Made by a program: the position numbers and the translations under genes. From the NCBI GenBank assembly GCA_902786465.1, contig CADACQ010000012.1:1-64000 (forward strand): 64,000 bases of DNA, in the 5' to 3' direction. Shown piece after piece: positions 1-7,542 of the stretch. Numbering within the stretch: the stretch's first letter is position 1; each line of letters opens with the position of its first letter. The DNA is from an uncultured Eubacteriales bacterium. Its GTDB lineage: Bacteria; Bacillota; Clostridia; Christensenellales; CAG-138. The notes under the pieces were generated by a model. The model was not told where the DNA came from and made no database searches. It saw only the letters and a list, made by a program, of their open reading frames with translations.

Positions 1-359
1 TCCTTGGGGCCGATGCCCTCCATGGGGGACAGGGCGCCGAAGAGCACGTGATAGCGGCCGTTGAACTCCCGGGTCTTCTCCATGGCGATCACGTCCTTGG
101 GGTCGGACACCACACAGATCACGTCCGCCCGCCGCCGAGGATCGGCGCAGATCTCGCAGAGCTCCCCGTCGGTGTAGGTGCCGCAGATGGGGCAGTTGTG
201 GACCTTGCTTCTGGCGTCGGTGATGGCCTTGGCCAGTTCCTGGGCCTGCTCCTCGGGGACGCCCAAGATATGATAGGCCAGCCGGGCTGCCGTCTTGCGC
301 CCGATGCCCGGGAGCCGGCCCAGCTGTACCGTCAGCCGTTCGATGGATTCGATGGCCAT
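1..359 (-). CDS. recR: Recombination mediator protein RecR (partial, 3' end beyond window)
   Basis: RecR acts with RecF and RecO to load RecA on gapped single-stranded DNA in the cytoplasm. The visible 119 residues run from the ATG into the left edge, out of about 198 usual for the family. They show the helix-hairpin-helix LPGIGRKTAARLA at residues 16-28, a four-cysteine zinc finger (C56, C59, C68, C71), and the start of the Toprim domain with VVSDPKDV and ALSPMEGIGP. The start lies one base after the ybaB stop, so the two are co-transcribed. The order dnaX-ybaB-recR is the standard Firmicute arrangement and supports all three names. Identity is secure; only the C-terminus is unseen. Confidence 0.97.
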   Translation of the reverse strand, partial: MAIESIERLTVQLGRLPGIGRKTAARLAYHILGVPEEQAQELAKAITDARSKVHNCPICGTYTDGELCEICADPRRRADVICVVSDPKDVIAMEKTREFNGRYHVLFGALSPMEGIGPK

Positions 360-360
360 A

Positions 361-699
361 TCAGAAGCCCAAATTCATGCCGCCGGTGAGCTTGCCCATC
401 TCCTGCTCCACGGTGGTCGCGGCCTCCTTGAGGGCGCTGTTCACCGCCGAGAGCACCAGGTCCTGGAGCATCTCCACGTCGTCCGGGTCCACGCACTGGG
501 GGTCGATCTCCACAGACAGGACCTCCCGGGCCCCGTTCACCGTGACCTTCACCATGCCGCCGCCGGAGGACGCCGAAAACTCCTGGGCGTTGAGCTCCGC
601 CTGTTTCTTCTGCATGTTCTCCTGCATCCGCTGGGCCTGCTTCATGAGCTGCTGCATGTTGCCCATGCCGCCCATGGGGAATCCGCCGTGCTTTGCCAT
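361..699 (-). CDS. ybaB: YbaB/EbfC family nucleoid-associated protein
   Basis: This is a 112-residue DNA-binding protein of the YbaB/EbfC family, which forms dimers that coat DNA without strong sequence preference; its cellular role is poorly defined. The Met/Gly-rich N-terminus is followed by a long Gln/Lys-rich amphipathic helix (about residues 15-38) and the family core GMVKVTVNG and VEIDP near residues 48-68. Length is typical. It sits between dnaX, which ends 18 bases upstream, and recR, which begins one base downstream, so the three form an operon. No clear Shine-Dalgarno precedes the ATG, so translation may be coupled to dnaX. Confidence 0.95.
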   Translation of the reverse strand: MAKHGGFPMGGMGNMQQLMKQAQRMQENMQKKQAELNAQEFSASSGGGMVKVTVNGAREVLSVEIDPQCVDPDDVEMLQDLVLSAVNSALKEAATTVEQEMGKLTGGMNLGF

Positions 700-717
700 A
701 TCAAGATTCGTGTATGT

Positions 718-2439
718 TCAGGTGATGGTCAGTTTGTCCTTGAAGAGGCCCACCAGGTCCGCCACGTCGCTGGCCCCTTCCCGAAGGAGCAGCTGCACCC
801 CAGGCCGAATGGCGTCCAGCTCCCCCTGGATCACGGCCACGCTCCGGGAATTGAGCATCTTCAGCTTCCCCGCGTATTCCGCCGGGAAGGAAACGGTCAG
901 CTGGTCCTCGGTAAGGTCGGTGGCCTGGCCGTAGGCCGCCAGCTGCCGCACGAAGGCGTTCACCTTCTGGACCCGGGCAAGGACCTGCTTCCACAGGGCG
1001 TCGGCGTCGCCCGCCGCCGCGGGCTGGGAGGCCGTTTTAGGCTGGGGCGCTTCCGCCTTGGGGGCCGGGGGCTCCGGCGCCCGCTGGGGCTTGGGCTCCG
1101 GCTTCGGCGCCACCGGCGCCATGGGCGCGGGGGCCGCTGTTGGGGGCTCTGGCACGGCTGTGGGGGCGTCGTAGGCTTCCTCCGGCAGGTATCCCTCCTC
1201 CGGCGGCGGTTCGGGCAGATAGTCCTCGTCGTAGGCGGAGGCCGCCGGGGCGGGAGTCGAAGGGGCCGCCGCCGGAAGGCCGTGCTGCTCCAGTTCCTTC
1301 AATTTGTTCTCCACCAAAGTGAGCCGGGCGCTCAGGGCTTCCACGCTCCCATCGTCCACAGGCTGGGCGATCCGCACTAGCACCGTCTCCAGGAGCATCC
1401 GGGGCGAGGGGAAGTAGCGCATGTCGCTCTGGACCCGCATGAGCTGCTCCATGGCGTAGAGGATGCGGGCGTTGGGGTGCTTCTGGGCCTGCTTCTGGTA
1501 GCGAGCCATGCGATCCGCCGTCACCGCCAGCAGGTCCGCGCAGTCGCCGCAGGCCTTGGCAAGGAGGAGCGCACGCATATGCCCCGCCAGCTCCCCGGCG
1601 AAGACGGCCATGTCCCGGCCCTGGCGCACCACCTGATCGAGGCTGATAAGCGCCCCTTTGGCGTCGCCGGAAAGAAGTGTGTCCGCCATGTCGAAGAGGA
1701 AGTCCTCGTCCATGATGCCCAGCACGTTCTGCACGTCCCTGGCCGTGACCTGGCCGCCGCAGAAGGACAGGCACTGATCGAGGAGGGACAGGGCGTCCCG
1801 CATGCCGCCGTCCGCCGCCCGAGCGATGATCCGAAGACCGTCGGGCTCCACAGAGGCTCCGTCCGCCTTCAGGATGTACTGCATGTAGCCGATGATCTCC
1901 GGCACCGTCAGCCGATGGAAGTCGAACCGCTGGCAGCGGGAGATGATGGTGGCCGGGAGCTTTTGAGGCTCCGTGGTGGCCAATATGAACACCACGTGCT
2001 CCGGCGGCTCCTCCAGGGTCTTCAACAGCGCGTTGAAGGCAGAGCCCGAGAGCATGTGGACTTCGTCGATGATGAACACCCGATATTTTAGCTGCAGGGG
2101 GGCGAACTGGGCCTGGGAGATGAGATCGCGGACGTTTTCCACGCTGTTGTTGCTGGCGGCGTCGATCTCGATGATGTCCGCGTTCTGCCCGGCGGCCGTG
2201 CGACAGCTGTCGCACGCGAGACAGGGCTCCCCGTTCTCGGGATGAAGGCAGTTGATGGCCTTGGCCAGTATCCGGGCCGTGGTGGTCTTGCCCGTGCCCC
2301 GGGAGCCGCAGAACAGATAGGCGTGGGACGGCTGCCCCTCCCGCACCTGGTTCATGAGGATGGTGGTGATATGCTTTTGACCCGCCATCTGCCCGAACCG
2401 CTCGGGCCGGTAGGTCCTGTACAATGCCTGATACGCCAT
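718..2439 (-). CDS. dnaX: DNA polymerase III subunit gamma/tau
   Basis: DnaX is the clamp-loader ATPase that opens and loads the beta clamp at the replication fork. The 573-residue protein shows the RFC-type AAA+ start RPERFGQMAGQ, Walker A GSRGTGKT (45-52), a four-cysteine zinc module (C64, C73, C76, C79), Walker B IIDEVH (123-128) and the sensor SRC motif near 167. From about 390 to 480 there is a Pro/Ala/Glu-rich linker, then a compact C-terminal domain that fits the tau region binding the polymerase. No slippery frameshift site is obvious, so only one product is suggested. It heads the dnaX-ybaB-recR operon. Confidence 0.97.
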   Translation of the reverse strand: MAYQALYRTYRPERFGQMAGQKHITTILMNQVREGQPSHAYLFCGSRGTGKTTTARILAKAINCLHPENGEPCLACDSCRTAAGQNADIIEIDAASNNSVENVRDLISQAQFAPLQLKYRVFIIDEVHMLSGSAFNALLKTLEEPPEHVVFILATTEPQKLPATIISRCQRFDFHRLTVPEIIGYMQYILKADGASVEPDGLRIIARAADGGMRDALSLLDQCLSFCGGQVTARDVQNVLGIMDEDFLFDMADTLLSGDAKGALISLDQVVRQGRDMAVFAGELAGHMRALLLAKACGDCADLLAVTADRMARYQKQAQKHPNARILYAMEQLMRVQSDMRYFPSPRMLLETVLVRIAQPVDDGSVEALSARLTLVENKLKELEQHGLPAAAPSTPAPAASAYDEDYLPEPPPEEGYLPEEAYDAPTAVPEPPTAAPAPMAPVAPKPEPKPQRAPEPPAPKAEAPQPKTASQPAAAGDADALWKQVLARVQKVNAFVRQLAAYGQATDLTEDQLTVSFPAEYAGKLKMLNSRSVAVIQGELDAIRPGVQLLLREGASDVADLVGLFKDKLTIT

Positions 2440-2446
2440 ACGCGCC

Positions 2447-2470
2447 TCCTGTTTTGTTAGTATATCACAA
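2447..2470 (-). promoter_or_regulatory. Extended -10 promoter and ribosome binding site of dnaX
   Basis: Reading on the minus strand, TGATATACT is an extended -10 hexamer about 20 bases before the dnaX ATG, followed by AGGAGG as a strong Shine-Dalgarno. No good -35 hexamer is present at the usual spacing, which suits an extended -10 promoter. Confidence 0.5.
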
Positions 2471-2499
2471 GGGCGACGCGGTGGCTACCTTTTATTTTC

Positions 2500-2546
2500 G
2501 CACCTTTTTCTTTTCGGTGAAAAGAAAAAGGTGCGCGAAAAAGAAA
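2500..2546 (-). repeat. Long-hairpin repeat, single (half) copy
   Basis: A perfect inverted repeat has 16-bp arms (GCACCTTTTTCTTTTC at 2500-2515 and its complement at 2519-2534) around a 3-nt loop. It is followed by the family flank gcgaaaaagaaaagc. The copy lies in the 119-bp gap between dnaX and the ytxC-like gene. The arm ends differ from other copies (GCACC against GCCGC), but the complementary arm has changed too. This is the minus-oriented half of the composite elements seen at 26426, 42661 and 56746. Confidence 0.85.
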
Positions 2547-2558
2547 AGCACATTGGTT

Positions 2559-3302
2559 TTATGGAAATTCTCCCGTGTACAGGCATACCCTTCCTGAAAA
2601 TATCTCGGTAAGGGCGTGGACCAGCTCCGTGCGGGCACCGCCGGAAAGGTCGTAGACGAAGAGTCGGGCCGGGGCCATGCCGATGAGGAGGCTGATGATC
2701 CCCTCGCCGGTCTCGTCCACGTACTCCATCCGAAGCTCCTCCCCGTCCGTCAGCGAGCAGAGGCCGTCCCCATGGAGGCATAGCCGGAGGGAGGGACACC
2801 GGGGCGGCCGGGCGTTCAGCAGCAGCCGCAGCACGTCCGCCGCTTCGCCGTATTCCTTCTCCAGCAGCACCCCTGAGAAGGCGTCCTCCACGCATAGCCG
2901 CCAAAAGAGCAGGGTGGAGCGCATCCGGAACCGCAAAAATCCCTCCAGGCACAGCTTCGCCTCCTCCTGAAGGTAGGCGGTGAGCTGGGCCGCGGTCTCA
3001 TGAAGGTCCTCCCGCTTTCGCGCCGCGGCCACCGCCCGGTCCAGGACCTGCCGCCGGTCCTCCAGCTCCAGGGGCGTCTCGTCCGCCATGGCCGCCACCT
3101 CGAAGGGGGCCAGATCATGGACCAGCACCCCGCTCAGAGCCTTGGCGAGGGCATGCAGCCCCTGTCGCCCCTCCATGCGCACGCCCACGCCGCCCAGGGC
3201 TGCGGACAGGGCGTAGGGCGCGCCGCCCTCCCGGAGCCGGGCGTCCAGCAGACGCTCCAAATCCACGTCGTATTCCATTGTCTGAATGATCCAGGACGAC
3301 AC
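2559..3302 (-). CDS. ytxC: YtxC-like sporulation protein
   Basis: The protein (about 247 residues) carries the YtxC family hallmark in its middle: LEGFLRFRM followed by a second helical block ending LLEKEYGEA, then LLLNARPP and a short beta-rich C-terminus. YtxC is conserved in endospore formers, but its biochemical role is not established. The GTG at 3302 is preferred as start because AAGGA lies seven bases upstream; an ATG at 3278 and longer forms up to 3392 remain possible. The usual C-terminal cysteine pair of many YtxC proteins is not evident, so this is a divergent member. It stands alone between dnaX and a DUF3592-type gene. Confidence 0.7.
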   Translation of the reverse strand: MSSWIIQTMEYDVDLERLLDARLREGGAPYALSAALGGVGVRMEGRQGLHALAKALSGVLVHDLAPFEVAAMADETPLELEDRRQVLDRAVAAARKREDLHETAAQLTAYLQEEAKLCLEGFLRFRMRSTLLFWRLCVEDAFSGVLLEKEYGEAADVLRLLLNARPPRCPSLRLCLHGDGLCSLTDGEELRMEYVDETGEGIISLLIGMAPARLFVYDLSGGARTELVHALTEIFSGRVCLYTGEFP

Positions 3303-3390
3303 CGATCTTTCCTTCCCGATGAAACGCTTTCCTTTCATCCTATGTGGGTCGGTGTCTATTGTGTGCGGAAAATCTCTTTTCGATTCCAAC

Positions 3391-3418
3391 AAAAAAATGC
3401 CTCCGCCGAAGCGGAGGC
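3391..3418 (-). terminator. Intrinsic terminator of the DUF3592-type gene
   Basis: The GC-rich stem GCCTCCGC/GCGGAGGC (3399-3406 with 3411-3418) has a CGAA/TTCG tetraloop. On the minus strand it is followed by seven T residues, immediately downstream of the stop at 3430. Confidence 0.85.
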
Positions 3419-3429
3419 GAAGTGGTTAT

Positions 3430-3876
3430 TTATCCTCGGAACGCGAAGACGCCGACGACCAGGCTCAGCACGACCGCGCCCAGGATGAAGAACCAGCCGA
3501 TGCGCTTCATGCCGCTGCCGATCTCGTTGTCGTCCTGGGTAAGATGCAGATGTTTGGGCTCGCAGGGATCGAACCACACGGTGACTTTGGAGCCCTCGGG
3601 ATGCTCCTCGGGCTTCAGCTCCTCCTTGGCCTGGATCTGCGCTTCGCTCCCGTTGACGGGGAAGCTGAGGACGGGGAAATAGCCGTTGCGGGTCCGATAC
3701 CGGCCCTCGGACACGGTCTTGACGGTGTATTGAAGGACGGTGGCTTCCGCCTGCTCCGTCTCCCGCTCCAGCTTCCGCCGGAACCAGCGGTCCCGGAAAA
3801 TGCCGTAGATGAGGCACACCCAGCCCACGAAGGAGAAGCCCAGGAACAGCAACAGCACCTTATCCCATAGGATCAT
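3430..3876 (-). CDS. DUF3592-type two-TM membrane protein
   Basis: This 148-residue membrane protein has one hydrophobic helix at about residues 5-27 and another at 124-146. Between them is a soluble beta-rich segment (about 40-115) with the pattern YRTRNGYFPVLSFPVNG, then GSKVTVWFDPCEPK, which is typical of DUF3592 proteins. Their function is unknown. The soluble part would face outward if the first helix acts as a signal anchor. It begins 18 bases after the mutY stop and is probably cotranscribed with mutY. No catalytic residues can be named. Confidence 0.7.
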   Translation of the reverse strand: MILWDKVLLLFLGFSFVGWVCLIYGIFRDRWFRRKLERETEQAEATVLQYTVKTVSEGRYRTRNGYFPVLSFPVNGSEAQIQAKEELKPEEHPEGSKVTVWFDPCEPKHLHLTQDDNEIGSGMKRIGWFFILGAVVLSLVVGVFAFRG

Positions 3877-3894
3877 GGTTTTTCTCCTTCCTGC

Positions 3895-4896
3895 CTATCG
3901 CAAACACTTCAAAAACGCTTCCGGCAACGGCTCGCCGCCGGTGTACCAGATGTAGCCCGGCACGTCGTCCCTTTCTTCCACCCTCAGCCGCACCACCTGC
4001 ATGTGCCAGATCACGTGGGTGAAGATATGCTGCCGCTGAACGATCTCCCAGGCCCCCAGGGGCCGGACCCCCAGGGCAGTCAGGGCCTGCCCGATCTCCG
4101 CCTGGGCAAGGTGCCCGGCCACGTTGGGCAGCTCGTAGAGCCCCGACAGCAGCCCCTTCTCGGGGCGGCGGCGGATCAGGAAGCTGTCCCCGCTGCTCAC
4201 GGCGAAGACGGTCATGCTCTCCTGCCGCTTCGCCCTCTTCTCCCCCCGGTTGGGGTAGTCCCCCTGGGTGCCGTGGGCGCAGGCCCCGCAGAAGGGGGCC
4301 AGGGGGCAATCGCCGCATAGGGGCGCTTTGGGCAGGCAGATAAGGGAGCCAAGGTCCATGAAGGATTGGTTCAGGTCCCCGGGCCGATCGCCCATCCGAT
4401 CCCGCAGAAAGCCGGTCCACCGGTCCCGGACCCGCTGGTCGGTCACGTTCCCCCCGTCCTCGTAGAGCCGGGCCATGACCCGCAATACGTTCCCGTCCAC
4501 GGCGGGCTCAGGCTGATCGAATGCAATGGACGCGATGGCCCCGGCGGTGTAGGGGCCCACGCCGGGGAGTTTTACGAGCTCCGCCGCGGTCCGGGGAAAC
4601 AGGCCTCCGTAGTTTTCCACCACCGCCTGGGCGCACTTTTTCAAATTCCGGGCCCGGGAGTAATACCCGAGACCCTCCCACAGCTTCAACAGCCGCTCCT
4701 CGTCGCAGGCAGCCAGGGCCTCCACCGTGGGGAGTTCAGCCATGAAGCGGCCGTAGTAGGGGATCACCGCCGCCGCCCGGGTCTGCTGGAGCATGATCTC
4801 CGACACCAGGACGGCATAGGCGTCCCCCGCCCCCCGCCAGGGCAGGGCGCGCTTGTGGGAGTCATACCATTGGAGCAAAGCGTCCGTAAATTCCAT
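3895..4896 (-). CDS. mutY: A/G-specific adenine glycosylase MutY
   Basis: MutY removes adenine mispaired with 8-oxoguanine, limiting G-to-T mutations. The 333-residue protein shows the catalytic glutamate in SEIMLQQT (E33), the helix-hairpin-helix LPGVGPYTAGAIAS (about 110-123) and catalytic aspartate D134 in AVDGNVLR. It has the 4Fe-4S loop C187-x6-C194-x2-C197-x5-C203, and a C-terminal NUDIX-like domain from about 240 that would read 8-oxoG. The ATG at 4896 gives family length; the frame stays open upstream but that stretch has no family similarity. A TATACT hexamer ends only six bases before the ATG, so the mRNA may be leaderless. It is divergent from the TIGR01440 gene. Confidence 0.95.
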   Translation of the reverse strand: MEFTDALLQWYDSHKRALPWRGAGDAYAVLVSEIMLQQTRAAAVIPYYGRFMAELPTVEALAACDEERLLKLWEGLGYYSRARNLKKCAQAVVENYGGLFPRTAAELVKLPGVGPYTAGAIASIAFDQPEPAVDGNVLRVMARLYEDGGNVTDQRVRDRWTGFLRDRMGDRPGDLNQSFMDLGSLICLPKAPLCGDCPLAPFCGACAHGTQGDYPNRGEKRAKRQESMTVFAVSSGDSFLIRRRPEKGLLSGLYELPNVAGHLAQAEIGQALTALGVRPLGAWEIVQRQHIFTHVIWHMQVVRLRVEERDDVPGYIWYTGGEPLPEAFLKCLR

Positions 4897-4902
4897 GAAA
4901 GC

Positions 4903-4935
4903 AGTATACCATATCCGCGACGAATGTGCTATACT
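4903..4935. promoter_or_regulatory. Divergent extended -10 promoters (mutY and TIGR01440 gene)
   Basis: Two TGNTATACT hexamers face opposite ways in the 70-bp gap. The minus one is at 4908-4903 and would start transcription at or next to the mutY ATG. The plus one is TGC-TATACT at 4927-4935 and serves the gene at 4967, which has AGAAGGACG as ribosome binding site. Neither has a strong -35 hexamer. Confidence 0.5.
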
Positions 4936-4966
4936 GGAGCCATCATAAAAGAAGAAGGACGAAGAA

Positions 4967-5527
4967 ATGGATTTTGAAGCGATCACCCAACAGGCCCGGG
5001 AGGCCATGGACATCCTGCTCAAGGCGGCCAAGCCCAAGCCCGGCCAGCTCATGGTTTTGGGCTGCTCCACCAGCGAGACCGTAGGCAGCCGCATCGGCTC
5101 CAACTCCAGCGCCGACGCCGCCCAAGCCATTTTGAAGGGCATCCTGCCCGCCGTGAAGGAGGCGGGCCTCATCCTGGCCGTCCAGGGCTGCGAGCACATC
5201 AACCGGTCCCTGTGCCTGGAGCGGGCGGATGCGGAGAAGCTGGGCCTCGTGGAGGTATGGGTCAAGCCCCACGCCCACGCCGGCGGCGCCTGCATCACGG
5301 CCTACTACGAGCAATGTCAGGACCCGGTCATGGTGGAGGGCCTGCAGTCGAAGGCCACCCTGGGCATGGACGTGGGTGACACCCTCATCGGCATGCACAT
5401 GCGGCCCGTGGTGGTGCCGGTCCACTCCCCCTTAAGAAGGATCGGTGAAGCGAACCTGGTGCTGGCCTTCTCCCGGCCCCGATACGTTGGCGGCCCGCGG
5501 GCTCAATACGTCCAGCAGACCCGATAA
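4967..5527 (+). CDS. TIGR01440/UPF0340 (YwlG-like) family protein
   Basis: This 186-residue protein matches the TIGR01440/UPF0340 family (B. subtilis YwlG) end to end. The features seen are the VLGCSTSETVG block near residues 30-40, VQGCEHINRSL near 82-92, VKPHAHAGGA near 102-112, and the C-terminal MDVGDTLIGMHMRPV followed by the AFSRPRYVGGPRA stretch. The family is widespread in Firmicutes but its activity is not known to me. Conserved Cys/His residues in the glycine-rich loops would fit nucleotide or metal binding, which is inference only. It is a single-gene unit with its own extended -10 promoter. Confidence 0.85.
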   Translation: MDFEAITQQAREAMDILLKAAKPKPGQLMVLGCSTSETVGSRIGSNSSADAAQAILKGILPAVKEAGLILAVQGCEHINRSLCLERADAEKLGLVEVWVKPHAHAGGACITAYYEQCQDPVMVEGLQSKATLGMDVGDTLIGMHMRPVVVPVHSPLRRIGEANLVLAFSRPRYVGGPRAQYVQQTR

Positions 5528-5570
5528 ATAAATATATTTTTTCTCCCCCGCCAAAAAGGCCCCAAATCGT

Positions 5571-5599
5571 TTGCATTTCCTACAACAAACAGGTATACT
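5571..5599 (+). promoter_or_regulatory. Promoter of the structured RNA
   Basis: TTGCAT (5571-5576) and TATACT (5594-5599) are separated by exactly 17 bases. Transcription would start near 5606, six bases before the closing stem of the RNA below. Confidence 0.75.
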
Positions 5600-5605
5600 A
5601 TCTTT

Positions 5606-5817
5606 CGGTGCTTTTGTATGGGTCTGTGGTTGCAAGTCGAGGCCAGTCGCAGGCGAAACGATCCACGTAAGCGGGCAAAGCCCCGTGAGCATGGTGCGGC
5701 TTAGAAGTAAGACCAACCGGGAGACCGAGAGAGGCAGTAGTGGGGAGCTGAACGGCTTAGGAGCGAACCCTCCTGTTGGCGAGTGTGGGGGCAAAGACCA
5801 GGTCAGCCATACAAAAC
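5606..5817 (+). ncRNA. Structured noncoding RNA, possibly raiA-motif
   Basis: The stretch has no credible reading frame but strong RNA character. A perfect 10-bp closing helix pairs TTTTGTATGG (5612-5621) with CCATACAAAA (5807-5816). The next bases GGTCT and AGACC can extend it. The interior is rich in GNRA-like and purine loops and short GC helices such as the GGGC/GCCC pair near 5678-5692. A consensus promoter sits at the right distance upstream. Size, complexity and Clostridia context recall the raiA-motif RNA, known upstream of raiA or comFC genes. That identity is from memory of the family and is unverified. The next gene, a zinc-ribbon protein, starts 34 bases after the closing helix, so a long leader or riboswitch role is the alternative. 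Confidence 0.65.
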
Positions 5818-5850
5818 GGCATCAACAAAATACCAAAAGGGGAAAGTACA

Positions 5851-6132
5851 ATGTTCGAAGACAAAGTTTTGATCTGCAGGGATTGCGGCCGTGAGTTCAC
5901 CTTCACCGCCGGTGAGCAGGAATTCTACGCCGAGAAGGGCTTCCAGAATGAGCCCGTCCGCTGCAGGGAGTGCAGGAACAACCGCAAGAACGCTTCTCGC
6001 AACGAGAACCGCGAGATGTATGACGCCGTCTGCGCGGACTGCGGCGCGCCCACCAAGGTGCCCTTCCTGCCCCGGAACGACAAGCCCATCTACTGCTCCG
6101 CCTGCTACGCCAAGCATCGCGCCCAGAGATAA
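5851..6132 (+). CDS. Double zinc-ribbon protein
   Basis: This 93-residue protein consists of two treble-clef or zinc-ribbon units. The first uses C9, C12, C38 and C41 and contains the RDCGREFTFTAGEQEFYAEK stretch typical of the Firmicute zf-trcl domain. The second uses C61, C64, C82 and C85. Basic residues cluster between them, so nucleic-acid or ribosome binding is plausible but unproven. AGGGGAAAG lies just before the ATG at 5851. In-frame codons reaching back into the RNA region are not credible because they would read through its closing helix. It is probably transcribed with the structured RNA and ends at a strong terminator. Confidence 0.8.
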   Translation: MFEDKVLICRDCGREFTFTAGEQEFYAEKGFQNEPVRCRECRNNRKNASRNENREMYDAVCADCGAPTKVPFLPRNDKPIYCSACYAKHRAQR

Positions 6133-6141
6133 GCAAACGTC

Positions 6142-6175
6142 AAAAAAGGACCATCCGAAAGGATGGTCCTTTTTT
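6142..6175. terminator. Bidirectional intrinsic terminator
   Basis: A perfect 15-bp hairpin (6142-6156 with 6161-6175, GAAA loop) is flanked by A6 on one side and T6 on the other. It can end the zinc-ribbon transcript on the plus strand and the LRR gene transcript on the minus strand. Confidence 0.92.
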
Positions 6176-6183
6176 CTGCTTCG

Positions 6184-7542
6184 TTACGGTTTCGCCCTGC
6201 CCAGGGCCAGCCGATACTCCGTGTACCGCGGATGCTTGCGCCAGCCGTCGCCGGTCATGTCGTGGCCGCCCACGAAGTGGAAGTTGCACCCCGGCACCTG
6301 CTCTCGGAACGCCTGCTCCGCCCCCCGCGCGTAGGGGAAGGCGTAGGGCGTGGCCCACAGCCGTTCCAGCTGCTTAAGCCCGTAGAGGGGGCTCAGATCC
6401 GACACGGGGCAGGAACAGATGTTGATGTCCAGGAGCTTATCCAGGCCAGACAGGGGACTCAGGTCCGTTACCGGGTCGGCGAACAGCTCGAAGTAGATGA
6501 GCTCGTGGCAGTCCGCCACGGGGCCGATGTCCGTGATATCGTTGCCGGATGTGATGAGGTACTTGAGCTTGGGCATGTTCCGCACAAACTCGATGTTGGT
6601 CAACTTGTTATGGCCCACGTCCAAGGCGATGATGTCATGGCAGTACTGGAGCCATTCCAGATCCGGGTCCTTCAGCGGCGGATTCCGATAGCTGACGCTG
6701 TAGGCCTCCAGGATGCGGCCTTGCTCGTCAGTCCGCGTCACCAGCCAAGTGGCGAAGTGGTCCGCGTCCGTGCGCACGGTCCAGTACTTGGAGGTGATGG
6801 ACCAGACGATCCCCGCCTGGGGGAAGGCGGTCCGAAGGGCGTCCATATCCTCGTTGCTCACGCCGCAGCCGCACATCTCCAGGGAGGTGAGCTTGGTGAG
6901 CAGGGGGAGGGTCCGATAGAAGGGCTCCAGGGAATCGATGGGCCGGTCGTTGAAGTTTAGCTGTTCCGTATCGGGGCCCACCTCCATGCCGCACAGCTCC
7001 AGCTTCCAAAGCACCTCCTGCTCCGGGCAAAACGCCTGCACCATCTGCACTTGCTCCGGCTCGCAGGGAACGGCGGTAAGATCCACGGACCGAAGCTTCG
7101 GAAGGAGCTTCAATACCTCCATATCCCATTCCTCCGGGACCGTGGCGGGAGTGAAGACCTCCGTCTCGTCGGTGATCTCGACGCCGCAGAGAGTGGCGTT
7201 GAATCGCAGCTCCTCCAGGTCCAGGGCCGCCAGAGCTCCGACGTGCTCCCGGACGTCCAGGGTGCAGTTCCGAAGATCAAGCTTCCTCAAAGCCGGATCT
7301 GCCGCCAAGAATGACGCCACCTCCTCCCAGGCGGTCTCTCCCTCGAAGGCGTACTCCGTGGGCAGGGGCGTGGGCTCCGGAGTGGGTTCGGCGGTGGGCG
7401 CCGCGGTGGGCGCCGTCGTGACCGAAGCATCCTTGACCGGCTCCGGGGTAGGCTGGGCCGCCGGTGGTTCGCTGCAGGCCCAGTTCCCGACGCTCAGCAT
7501 CAGGACCAGGCCCAGGCAAAGGATTCGAATGATATTTTTCAT
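6184..7542 (-). CDS. Secreted leucine-rich repeat protein
   Basis: The 452-residue protein starts with a signal peptide (about 1-22) ending in NWACSE. The cysteine suggests a lipoprotein, but the lipobox is poor. A Pro/Thr-rich linker follows (about 28-62), then irregular leucine-rich repeats with units such as LRKLDLRNC, LEELRF, LTSLEMCGCG, IIALDVGHNKLTNIEF, LKYLITSGNDITDI and LDKLLDINICSCPVSDLSPL. It resembles the LRR surface proteins of gut Clostridia, which are thought to bind proteins or host ligands; the ligand here is unknown. It starts at the very end of the NAGPA-type gene upstream (both touch 7542) and shares the Pro/Thr linker style of the whole 6-15 kb locus. Confidence 0.8.
   Translation of the reverse strand: MKNIIRILCLGLVLMLSVGNWACSEPPAAQPTPEPVKDASVTTAPTAAPTAEPTPEPTPLPTEYAFEGETAWEEVASFLAADPALRKLDLRNCTLDVREHVGALAALDLEELRFNATLCGVEITDETEVFTPATVPEEWDMEVLKLLPKLRSVDLTAVPCEPEQVQMVQAFCPEQEVLWKLELCGMEVGPDTEQLNFNDRPIDSLEPFYRTLPLLTKLTSLEMCGCGVSNEDMDALRTAFPQAGIVWSITSKYWTVRTDADHFATWLVTRTDEQGRILEAYSVSYRNPPLKDPDLEWLQYCHDIIALDVGHNKLTNIEFVRNMPKLKYLITSGNDITDIGPVADCHELIYFELFADPVTDLSPLSGLDKLLDINICSCPVSDLSPLYGLKQLERLWATPYAFPYARGAEQAFREQVPGCNFHFVGGHDMTGDGWRKHPRYTEYRLALGRAKP

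Noticed and set aside
718-2439. Programmed frameshift in dnaX
   Set aside because: No A-rich slippery heptamer with a following stem is visible at the linker.
5571-5894. Open frame over the structured RNA
   Set aside because: No ribosome site, no family pattern, and both closing-helix arms would be translated.
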